Positions 1-5,413 of a stretch of 8,746 nt of DNA are shown one piece after another (position 1 is the stretch's first letter; each line of letters opens with the position of its first letter). The DNA comes from Anaerolineae bacterium (GTDB lineage Bacteria; Chloroflexota; Anaerolineae; JAFGEY01), in NCBI GenBank assembly GCA_016929205.1, contig JAFGJF010000020.1, positions 1 through 8,746 on the forward strand, read 5' to 3'. The notes beneath the pieces are model-generated. The model saw only the letters and a list, made by a program, of their open reading frames with translations, made no database searches and was not told the origin of the DNA. The position numbers and the translations under genes were made by a program.

Positions 1-1
1 C

Positions 2-1408
2 GACGCCGCGCTCGCCGCCGCGATGGCCTACATGATGGAAACAGAAGAACTGGTCGATCGTGCGTTTATGGTCTCGCACGTTGCCGGGTATGCGCCCTAT
101 TACCGCTACCTGCTGGGTCACGAGGATGGCCAACCCAAGACGCCAGAGTGGGCCGAGATCAAAACGGGTGTTCCGGCAGACACGATCCGCCAACTGGCAC
201 GCGACTATGGCACGATCAAGCCTGCGGCATTGCTGCCCGGCTGGGGACCACAACGCACGTTGTATGGCGAACAGATCGCCCGCGCCCTGATTGCCCTGGC
301 CTGTATGAGCGGCAATGCCGGCCTCCGCGGCGGCGGGCTGGCCAGCGTGGGCACACGGTGGAACGCCATTCCCGTGGACAACCTGCCAGACGTCCCATTC
401 GCACCGGCGCGGCGCGTCTTTACGGGGTCGTGGGCCAAAGCGATCCTCGGCAGCCAACTCGATCCACCGATCACCATGGCTTACATTGTGGGCAGCAATC
501 TGATCAACCGCAGTCCCGACACGCGCGCCAATGCTCGCGCCCTGGCCGAGGTCGATTTCGTCGTCGTCCACGAACCCTTTTTCACGCCCACCGCGCGCTG
601 CGCCGACATTGTCCTGCCAATCTGCACCGACCTGGAACGCACCGACCTGGTGACCTCGTGGGGGCACGATCTGCACCTTTTTTACAACCGGCAGGCCGTC
701 GCGCCGGCAGGAGAAGCAAAAACCGACTATTGGGTGTTCGCCCAACTCGCGGATCGGCTGGGCTTTGGTGAGCGCTATACCCGGGGCAAAAACGAGGCCG
801 ACTGGATGGACCAGTTTCTCGAGTCGACCGGTTTCGACGCCGACCGCTTGCAGCGTGAGGGCATCGTCCGCCAGGATGGCGAGCCGCGCACCGCTCTGGC
901 CGATTTCCGCGCCGATCCGGTTGCCCACCCCCTGCCCACGCCCTCGGGCAAAATCGAATTCTCGTGCCCGCAGGCCCAGGCCCATGGACTACCGACTATT
1001 CCCAGCTATATCGAAATCAGTGGCGACGGGCAAACCTACCTGTTGCAGTTGATCACACCCCACTATAAATTCCGCTCCAATTCCTGCCTGCACGCCGTGC
1101 CCTGGCTGCAGCGGTTGGAGCCACACGCGGTATGGATCAACACACAGGACGCAACAGCGCGTGGGATCGGGGATGGCAGCAAGGTCGAGCTTGTTAACCA
1201 ACGTGGGACGCTGCGCCTGCCGGCCAAGGTCACCGAACGGATTATGCCTGGCGTGGTCTGCGTCTACCAGGGCGTATGGTATCGTCCGGGTGCAGATGGC
1301 GCCGACGAAGGCGGCTGCGCCAACGTGCTGACCGAACAGCGCGAGTCGCCGAGTGGCGGCTTTACCACCCATACCACGTGGGTCGAGGTAAGAAGGAGCG
1401 AACCGTGA
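2..1408 (+). CDS. Molybdopterin oxidoreductase catalytic subunit, DmsA-like, C-terminal part (5' partial)
   Basis: This is the C-terminal 468 residues of a Mo/W-bisMGD oxidoreductase of the DMSO reductase superfamily. The frame is open to the left window edge, so the internal ATG at 23 is not the start. Visible landmarks are GWGPQR followed by GEQIARALIALACMSGN, then GSNLINRSPDT and CADIVLPICTDLERTD from the cofactor domains. The molybdopterin dinucleotide-binding C-terminal domain has LITPH, the PWL..LEP..VWIN..DA..RGI.DG pattern, and GGCANVLT near the end. These match DmsA-type reductases best in my reading. The missing N-terminus would carry any Tat signal, the first [4Fe-4S] site and the Mo ligand, so substrate (DMSO, thiosulfate/polysulfide or another oxyanion) and cellular location cannot be assigned. 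The stop overlaps the GTG of the iron-sulfur subunit (GTGA), indicating one operon and translational coupling. Confidence 0.9.
   Translation, partial: DAALAAAMAYMMETEELVDRAFMVSHVAGYAPYYRYLLGHEDGQPKTPEWAEIKTGVPADTIRQLARDYGTIKPAALLPGWGPQRTLYGEQIARALIALACMSGNAGLRGGGLASVGTRWNAIPVDNLPDVPFAPARRVFTGSWAKAILGSQLDPPITMAYIVGSNLINRSPDTRANARALAEVDFVVVHEPFFTPTARCADIVLPICTDLERTDLVTSWGHDLHLFYNRQAVAPAGEAKTDYWVFAQLADRLGFGERYTRGKNEADWMDQFLESTGFDADRLQREGIVRQDGEPRTALADFRADPVAHPLPTPSGKIEFSCPQAQAHGLPTIPSYIEISGDGQTYLLQLITPHYKFRSNSCLHAVPWLQRLEPHAVWINTQDATARGIGDGSKVELVNQRGTLRLPAKVTERIMPGVVCVYQGVWYRPGADGADEGGCANVLTEQRESPSGGFTTHTTWVEVRRSEP
1391..1398 (+). promoter_or_regulatory. Shine-Dalgarno fixing the GTG start of the iron-sulfur subunit
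   Basis: AGAAGGAG lies 6 nt before GTG 1405. It sits inside the last codons of the catalytic subunit gene and supports the GTG over the in-frame ATG at 1276, which would add 43 residues of poor, arginine-rich sequence. Confidence 0.75.
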
Positions 1409-1929
1409 CCAATCATCCACTTTACATCGTCGACCTGGCCCGCTGCACTGGCTGCCAGGCATGCAGCATCGCCTGCAAGGATCGCGCCAACCTGCCCGAT
1501 GACCTGGATTGGCTGCACGTTGAGCCACGCGAAGGGGGCGTCTATCCCAAACCGGCCCTCTATTACCGGGTAACACACTGCTTCCACTGCGCCGAACCAC
1601 CTTGCGTCGAGATCTGTCCAATGATCGCGATCACCAAGCAGGATAACGGGCGGGTGAGAATCGATCCCGATCTGTGTGTAGCCTGTGAAGCGTGCATCGA
1701 CTTGTGTCCCTTTTGTGCGATCGTGATCGGTCCGGAAGGCGCCGCTTCCAAATGCGACGGCTGCGCTGACGAGGTCGATCGGGGGCAGGAACCGGCTTGC
1801 GTGCGGGCCTGCCCGATGCGCGCTTTGGATTATCGACCGGCAGAGAACGACCTGCTTGAGAAACGCGTTCAGGATTCAGAATTCGACGACCACGGCATCG
1901 GCCCGGCAGTGTTGTATCTACGCCGGTAA
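1405..1929 (+). CDS. Four-cluster [4Fe-4S] ferredoxin-type electron transfer subunit, DmsB-like
   Basis: This 174-residue protein should pass electrons to or from the molybdenum subunit encoded just upstream. Four cysteine motifs are visible: CTGCQACSIAC (Cys14-24), CFHCAEPPCVEIC (59-71), CVACEACIDLC (91-101) and CDGC...ACVRAC (117-136). Each is the fourfold pattern of the DmsB/NrfC/PhsB family, giving four predicted cubane clusters; Cys104 is extra. Start: GTG with AGAAGGAG 6 nt upstream, overlapping the preceding stop. The length is slightly short for DmsB (about 205 in E. coli). No twin-arginine signal or transmembrane segment is seen, as expected for a subunit that follows its partner. 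No DmsC/NrfD membrane anchor gene follows; the next gene lies on the opposite strand. The family is clear; the physiological redox partner is not. Confidence 0.93.
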   Translation: MTNHPLYIVDLARCTGCQACSIACKDRANLPDDLDWLHVEPREGGVYPKPALYYRVTHCFHCAEPPCVEICPMIAITKQDNGRVRIDPDLCVACEACIDLCPFCAIVIGPEGAASKCDGCADEVDRGQEPACVRACPMRALDYRPAENDLLEKRVQDSEFDDHGIGPAVLYLRR

Positions 1930-2007
1930 GCAGCGTTTCAATGAAAACCGCTTCGCATTCGTCCGCAAGTTTCGTTGCCTTCTCTCTGTCCTGGTAGCTG
2001 TTCCTGT

Positions 2008-3066
2008 TCAGGACCAACCATGTTCGTAGGCCGTCTCGTACATGGCAATGATATTTTCAACCGGCATGACGGCCTGCATGTTGTGACATGGGGCAAGTAT
2101 GTAGCCGCCGCCAACGCCGAGAATGCTAAAATTCTCGATCACCTGCTGCCGCACCTCATATGCTGTGCCAAAAGGCAACGTATACTGGTTATCCATCGCC
2201 CCATGAAAGACGAGTTGGTCGCCAAAATCACGCTTGAGTCCCTCGCGTTCCATGCCCCGGCAGCGCCACTGGATCGGGTTGAGCACATCGATGCCCAACT
2301 CGATCATGTCGGGCAAAATGTCGCGCACCGCACCGTCGTTGTGGTGAAAGACAAATGCACCCGCCTCGTGCACCAAGTCGATCATCCGTTTCATCCTCGG
2401 CAGGAGAAAGGTGTGGATCTGCTGCGGGGAGAGCATCAACCCCTCCTGGCTGCCCATATCTTCAGCGACGTAAGAAATGAGCACCTTGCCGGGGATCTGC
2501 TCATAGATGCGTCGCGTGTTCTCGTAAGCCAGATCAAAGAGTTTGTCGAGGCAGTAATGCACAATCTCGGGATTCAGAATCATATCCATAAAGGCCTGCT
2601 CTTCGCCACGCAGCTTTTTATAGATCAACAGCGGCTCGGACCCGCCCCCTCGAATGGGACGGTGCTCTTGGCCCTCAATCCGGGCCGGGATGTCGCCATA
2701 GTCGTACCAATCGGGATCGGGCCAGGCATAGTCTCGCTCAATCTCGTCTACCGTGTTATAGCCAGCCAAAGGCGCACTGATGCTTTCGTCATAAATACCG
2801 GTGCCATAATCAACGGGTTTATATTGTACACCAAAGACATCATAGCCATCGGGGATGGCCGGGCCAACATACCTGGGACCGATACTCAACGGGCGGTCGA
2901 CGTGCAGTTGTGCCAGTGCCTCTTCCAAATCGTCGCAGCCCATCGCACGAACGAGCTTTTGATCGGTTTCAGCCGTGGCCCAATAGTCCAGCGGCACACG
3001 ATCGGGCGTCTTGCGGGTAAGCACGGCGAGCCAGCGTTCGTACGAGGTCATTGTTTCCGTAGGCAT
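2008..3066 (-). CDS. Uroporphyrinogen decarboxylase (URO-D)-like protein, corrinoid methyltransferase superfamily
   Basis: 352 residues, a usual length for URO-D-fold proteins. The N-terminus (SYERWLAVLTRKTPDRVP) is typical of the MtaA/CmuA-like branch rather than of haem-pathway HemE. Other landmarks are EDMGSQEGLMLSP (202-213), a core FHHNDGAVRDILP..IELGIDVLNPIQ (240-266), MDNQ near 291 and LAPCHNMQ (325-331). In MtaA-type methyltransferases the zinc site is HxC plus a distal Cys. Here the HxC position reads HND, so an Asp replaces the Cys, while Cys327 remains. Members of this branch often act in methyl transfer to or from corrinoids, but no corrinoid protein gene is visible here, so substrate is unassigned. 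Start: ATG 3066 has AAAGGAGG 7 nt upstream; the longer ATG at 3093 would put that ribosome binding site inside the coding region. It is the last gene of the minus-strand unit. Confidence 0.88.
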   Translation of the reverse strand: MPTETMTSYERWLAVLTRKTPDRVPLDYWATAETDQKLVRAMGCDDLEEALAQLHVDRPLSIGPRYVGPAIPDGYDVFGVQYKPVDYGTGIYDESISAPLAGYNTVDEIERDYAWPDPDWYDYGDIPARIEGQEHRPIRGGGSEPLLIYKKLRGEEQAFMDMILNPEIVHYCLDKLFDLAYENTRRIYEQIPGKVLISYVAEDMGSQEGLMLSPQQIHTFLLPRMKRMIDLVHEAGAFVFHHNDGAVRDILPDMIELGIDVLNPIQWRCRGMEREGLKRDFGDQLVFHGAMDNQYTLPFGTAYEVRQQVIENFSILGVGGGYILAPCHNMQAVMPVENIIAMYETAYEHGWS

Positions 3067-3250
3067 TGCATCTCCTCCTTTGTGAAATGCCATCTATGCC
3101 ACGGGCCAGGGCAAAGGCCCAGCCCAACAGGCTGGCGATGACATAGTTGCTGGCGAGGACCACTTGACGGTTTGCGCCCCGCACTTTGTAGACTTTGATC
3201 ATAGCATTGATCGTGATCGTTGCCAAGATGGCCAGGATCAAGTAAACCAT
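2969..3250 (-). pseudogene. Truncated DMT/EamA-type transporter, N-terminal remnant
   Basis: The ORF starts at ATG 3250, directly after the TGA of the PLP-enzyme gene (3251-3253). Its first ~54 residues look like the start of a drug/metabolite transporter superfamily protein: a hydrophobic helix (residues 1-18), a short basic loop with KVYKVRGANRQ, and a second helix beginning with ASNYVIASLLGWAFALARG. After about residue 54 (position 3089) the frame turns into non-membrane sequence rich in R and C, runs through the URO-D-like gene's ribosome binding site and 5' end in another frame, and stops at 2969. A full transporter would be roughly 280-300 residues with about ten helices, so most of the gene is gone. 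I infer an internal deletion that left the coupled start intact. The alternative is a functional one- or two-helix membrane peptide. Recognition of the family is from pattern alone. Confidence 0.6.
3074..3081 (-). promoter_or_regulatory. Strong Shine-Dalgarno deciding the URO-D-like start
   Basis: On the minus strand this reads AAAGGAGG and continues AGATGCA to ATG 3066, 7 nt away. It lies within the open frame of the truncated transporter ORF, just past its last recognisable residue (end at 3089). This suggests that the join between transporter remnant and URO-D-like gene falls immediately upstream of this site. Confidence 0.8.
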
Positions 3251-4393
3251 TCAAATCGCCCCGCGCGCGTCGACGGGCCAAATATCAACCAGCGTGTCAC
3301 CGCGCACGACGTGATAGGCATTGTGCAGATTGACCGTTGGATCGCAGTGCCCAGGCACGAGTTCGATCCGCGATCCCAGCGGCAGGCGAAAACCGGGATC
3401 GTCAAAGTCGAGCTTGCCATGCTCATCGCCCCTAAAGCTGTAGACCGAATTCGCCGGCGCGCCGCTGACAACCTGTGGAGGCGCGCTCCCTGTCGAAAAC
3501 CGCTTGGTACCGGCGTCTGTGGTCACAAAGCCTTCGTGGCTGGCACTGACGACCATCGTTTGCACGAACAAAGAGGATTCAAACGGACGGGCCGATTCCC
3601 GGCAAAGGGCAACGGCGTTGTATTCGACGTCGGTAAAGACGTAACTGCCGGTCTGCAACTCGGTGAACACGCCGGACAGGGCATCCATTTCGTGCGTCCC
3701 GGTGCCGGCCCCGGTGACGATCGCCGGCTCCAGGTCAGCTTCGATGAGAAGGTCCTTGAGTGTAACGATCTTGGCATTGACCGTTTCCGCCACGGCGACC
3801 CGCTCGTCATAATCCGGGATATGCTGCAAAATGCCGGCATAGGCGTGGATGCCGAGGAATTCGAGCTTTTCCGCGCAGTCGATCTGCCGGGCCAGAGACA
3901 GGCACTGTTCCGGATCCGGGGCGCCAATGCGCCGATTCCCCACGTCGAGTGCGACCAACAGCCGGAGCGTTTGTTCGGCAGACTGTGCCGCTTTTGCAAG
4001 GGCCTCGACGTTGCCCGGATTGTCAACGACGACCATCAAACCCTCCACCCTCCGGTTGAGATTCAAGAACCGCGCAATTTTCGCCGGACCAACGACCGGC
4101 GTGGTGATCAGGACGTTGGCTATCCCGCCACGGGCCATCACCTCGGCCTCGCCCAGCGTGGCCGTACAGACCCCAACCGCGCCAGCGTCAACCTGCATTC
4201 GCGCAATATGGATCGATTTATGGGTCTTGGCGTGGGGGCGAAGCGAAACGCCGTGCCGCTGGCAGGTCCGCGCCATCCGCGCCACGTTCCGTTCGAGCGC
4301 ATCGAGATCGACGATCAAGACCGGGGTCTGCAGCTTGAGTCGCGAGCCCGGCTGGCCGATCAACGTTGTGTTGGGTCCCAAATCCTGTGTCAT
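3251..4393 (-). CDS. D-threonine aldolase / D-serine dehydratase-like PLP enzyme (alanine racemase fold)
   Basis: 380 residues, the usual length for this fold-type III PLP family. The N-terminal barrel starts with TPVLIVDLDALERNVARM (23-40); the PLP lysine is Lys56 in RPHAKTHK. The C-terminal domain carries PGHCDPTVNLHN (347-358), in which His349 and Asp351 match the divalent-metal pair of D-threonine aldolases and D-serine dehydratases. Known family reactions are retro-aldol cleavage of D-threonine or D-3-hydroxyaspartate (BhcC type) and D-serine dehydration; the sequence alone does not choose between them. Start: ATG 4393 with AGGGAG 7 nt upstream. It is the first gene of the minus-strand unit, facing the repeat-rich intergenic region, and its stop abuts the ATG of the transporter remnant. 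This suggests that an amino-acid uptake or efflux partner was once co-translated. No beta-hydroxyaspartate-cycle partner genes are visible. Confidence 0.88.
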   Translation of the reverse strand: MTQDLGPNTTLIGQPGSRLKLQTPVLIVDLDALERNVARMARTCQRHGVSLRPHAKTHKSIHIARMQVDAGAVGVCTATLGEAEVMARGGIANVLITTPVVGPAKIARFLNLNRRVEGLMVVVDNPGNVEALAKAAQSAEQTLRLLVALDVGNRRIGAPDPEQCLSLARQIDCAEKLEFLGIHAYAGILQHIPDYDERVAVAETVNAKIVTLKDLLIEADLEPAIVTGAGTGTHEMDALSGVFTELQTGSYVFTDVEYNAVALCRESARPFESSLFVQTMVVSASHEGFVTTDAGTKRFSTGSAPPQVVSGAPANSVYSFRGDEHGKLDFDDPGFRLPLGSRIELVPGHCDPTVNLHNAYHVVRGDTLVDIWPVDARGAI

Positions 4394-4472
4394 TGTTCTG
4401 CTCCCTGCCTTTATCTAGACTGTTCGAGGCAATGATTCACGCGCAACGTTTGGGCGCTGTACCACCCAGTGT

Positions 4473-4478
4473 ATCATA
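4473..4478 (-). promoter_or_regulatory. Possible -10 box for the PLP-enzyme unit
   Basis: The minus strand reads TATGAT (5 of 6 to consensus), about 80 nt upstream of ATG 4393 and downstream of A-rich sequence. No good -35 hexamer is found at 16-18 bp, so this is only a candidate. Confidence 0.3.
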
Positions 4479-4517
4479 TTTTGGCTCTTTTGACGATTTT
4501 GTCCAGCGATTTTTCAA

Positions 4518-4553
4518 GTTGAGATCGACGTTGAGAAACGTGTTGACAGATGA
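4518..4553 (+). repeat. Three GTTGA direct repeats with 12-bp phase
   Basis: GTTGA occurs at 4518, 4530 and 4542, giving three consecutive 12-bp units (GTTGAGATCGAC, GTTGAGAAACGT, GTTGACAGATGA). The second unit also contains the right arm of a 5-bp inverted repeat, ACGTT-GAGA-AACGT (4528-4541), and the third includes a perfect TTGACA (4543-4548). Phased direct repeats are the usual target shape of OmpR/PhoB-type regulators, and one such regulator gene lies about 170 bp downstream. The spacing is 12 bp rather than PhoB's 11, so the link is inference. Confidence 0.45.
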
Positions 4554-4609
4554 CTTGTTTTTTTCCTCATCACCGCCGTATCAGTGGCCGGAGCCCCCTC
4601 GCCCTTTAA

Positions 4610-4620
4610 ACGACCTGAAC
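4610..4620 (+). repeat. 11-bp direct repeat ACGACCTGAAC, copy 1
   Basis: This copy ends exactly where the first arm of the -35 dyad begins (4621). An identical copy lies at 4691-4701, 81 bp further on, so the two copies flank the predicted promoter. Confidence 0.6.
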
Positions 4621-4642
4621 GCGCACACATTGACTTGTGCGC
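4621..4642 (+). promoter_or_regulatory. Perfect dyad over the -35 box, operator candidate
   Basis: GCGCACA (4621-4627) and TGTGCGC (4636-4642) are exact inverted repeats separated by CATTGACT, which contains the -35 hexamer. Half-site centres are 15 bp apart. A dimeric regulator bound here would cover the -35 element, so repression is the simplest reading. No T-tract follows, so it is not an intrinsic terminator. Confidence 0.55.
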
Positions 4643-4658
4643 CCTGATGTGGCATACT
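4630..4658 (+). promoter_or_regulatory. Sigma-70-type extended -10 promoter for the two-component operon
   Basis: -35 TTGACT (4630-4635), a 17-bp spacer, and -10 CATACT (4653-4658) preceded by an extended TGG (4650-4652). The start of transcription would fall near 4665, giving a leader of about 60 nt before ATG 4724. Confidence 0.55.
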
Positions 4659-4662
4659 ATGG

Positions 4663-4683
4663 TTATGATGACAGTGCTCATAA
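4663..4683 (+). repeat. Perfect dyad at the predicted transcription start
   Basis: TTATGA (4663-4668) and TCATAA (4678-4683) are exact inverted repeats with a 9-nt spacer. Half-site centres are 15 bp apart, as in the -35 dyad, but the sequence is different. It directly abuts the next dyad at 4684. Confidence 0.4.
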
Positions 4684-4708
4684 AATCCATACGACCTGAA
4701 CATGGATT
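4684..4708 (+). repeat. Perfect dyad whose loop is the 11-bp direct repeat, copy 2
   Basis: AATCCAT (4684-4690) and ATGGATT (4702-4708) are exact inverted repeats. The 11-nt interior, ACGACCTGAAC (4691-4701), is precisely the sequence repeated at 4610-4620. In RNA this would be an AU-rich 7-bp hairpin ending 4 nt before the AAGGAA ribosome binding site (4713-4718) of the response regulator, so it could act on DNA or on translation. Confidence 0.5.
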
Positions 4709-4723
4709 GGACAAGGAATCTAG

Positions 4724-5413
4724 ATGAATACTATCCTGGTAGCAGATGATGAAAAACGGATCGTGCATCTGGTGCGCGATTATATGGAAGCAGCCGGATT
4801 CCGGGTAGTTACCGCTCACGATGGAGAGACGGCTCTGACCCAGTTTAGATACGAACGGCCTGATCTGATTGTGCTCGATCTAAACATGCCGGGCACAGAC
4901 GGTATTGAAGTCGCCCGCACCGTTCGCCGAGAACACAACACACCGATCATTATGCTCACTGCCCGTGTCGAGGAGACAGACCGCATCGTCGGACTGGAAC
5001 TGGGCGCAGATGATTATGTGACCAAACCCTTCTCGCCGCGCGAATTGGTGGCCCGGGTAAAAGCCGTGCTCCGCCGAACCCAGAATGCCGAACCGGTCTC
5101 CGCACTGCTCCGTGTAGGTGAGCTGGTCATCGACCCCGACAAGCGCAGCATTACCCTGGACGGCAAGACGATCACCCTGACCACAACCGAGTTTGATCTG
5201 CTCCTGGTGCTTGCACGTTCGCCAGGACGGGTTTTCTCTCGAATGGAACTGCTCGATCGGATACAGGGAGTGGCTTTTGAAGGGTATGACCGCACAATAG
5301 ATGTGCACATTAAGAACTTGAGAAAAAAGATCGAGCCCGATCCTCGCAAGCCACACTACATTCTCACTGTATATGGTGCGGGATATCGTTTTGCGGAGGA
5401 CCCAGATGCGTAG
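4724..5413 (+). CDS. Two-component response regulator, OmpR/PhoB family
   Basis: 229 residues: a receiver domain followed by a winged-helix DNA-binding domain. Receiver residues are in place: acidic pair Asp8/Asp9, phospho-acceptor Asp52 in LIVLDLNMPG, Thr79 in MLTAR and Lys101 in VTKPF. The C-terminal domain (about 128-227) has the OmpR-type TTEFDLLLVLARSPGRVFSR helix, RTIDVHIKNLRKKIEPDP recognition region and the GAGYRF wing. It should bind direct repeats as a phosphorylated dimer and is probably paired with the kinase just downstream. Start: ATG with AAGGAA 5 nt upstream. Expression probably comes from the extended -10 promoter at 4630-4658, and the surrounding repeats make autoregulation plausible. 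The target regulon is not evident; the divergent PLP-enzyme gene is one candidate. Confidence 0.95.
   Translation: MNTILVADDEKRIVHLVRDYMEAAGFRVVTAHDGETALTQFRYERPDLIVLDLNMPGTDGIEVARTVRREHNTPIIMLTARVEETDRIVGLELGADDYVTKPFSPRELVARVKAVLRRTQNAEPVSALLRVGELVIDPDKRSITLDGKTITLTTTEFDLLLVLARSPGRVFSRMELLDRIQGVAFEGYDRTIDVHIKNLRKKIEPDPRKPHYILTVYGAGYRFAEDPDA

Larger units (their letters stand above)
4394..4723. promoter_or_regulatory. Divergent intergenic region with promoters and several repeats
   Basis: This 330-bp non-coding region separates the minus-strand PLP-enzyme unit from the plus-strand two-component operon. It is visibly more AT-rich than the flanking genes, with a T7 run at 4558-4564. From left to right it holds a possible minus-strand -10 box, two CGATTTT copies 13 bp apart (4494-4500 and 4507-4513), a three-copy GTTGA array, and then the plus-strand promoter with three dyads and an 11-bp direct repeat. 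I see no convincing ORF in it. Each element is listed separately. Confidence 0.7.

Noticed and set aside
1276..1404. Upstream ATG start for the iron-sulfur subunit
   Set aside because: It would overlap the catalytic subunit by over 130 nt and add an arginine-rich stretch unlike the family. GTG 1405 has a good Shine-Dalgarno and the usual start position before the first cysteine motif.
1930..2007. Terminator between the convergent oxidoreductase and URO-D-like genes
   Set aside because: Only short, bulged pairing (AGCGTTTC with GAAAACCGCT) and a 2-nt-loop palindrome are present, with no T-run in either direction.
1631..2017. Minus-strand frame beginning near the URO-D-like stop, with a protein-like first ~30 codons
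   Set aside because: It begins with TTG, has no good ribosome binding site, and after the 78-bp spacer runs antisense through the ferredoxin-type gene. The first part may be chance; there is too little to call a gene fragment.
1975..4435. Two long plus-strand open frames (1975-3141, 388 codons; 3164-4435, 423 codons) opposite the URO-D-like and PLP-enzyme genes
   Set aside because: They mirror real minus-strand genes with clear family motifs. Their translations have no recognisable domains, are rich in H, R, D and G in the way antisense frames of GC-rich genes are, and lack convincing ribosome binding sites.
4528..4564. Inverted repeat followed at a distance by a T7 run, as an intrinsic terminator
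   Set aside because: The 5-bp ACGTT/AACGT stem ends 16 nt before the T-run, and no plus-strand gene ends upstream for it to terminate.
5373..5405. Upstream ATG start for the histidine kinase
   Set aside because: ATG 5406 has GGAGGA at 5 nt and gives the usual short N-terminus before the first membrane helix.
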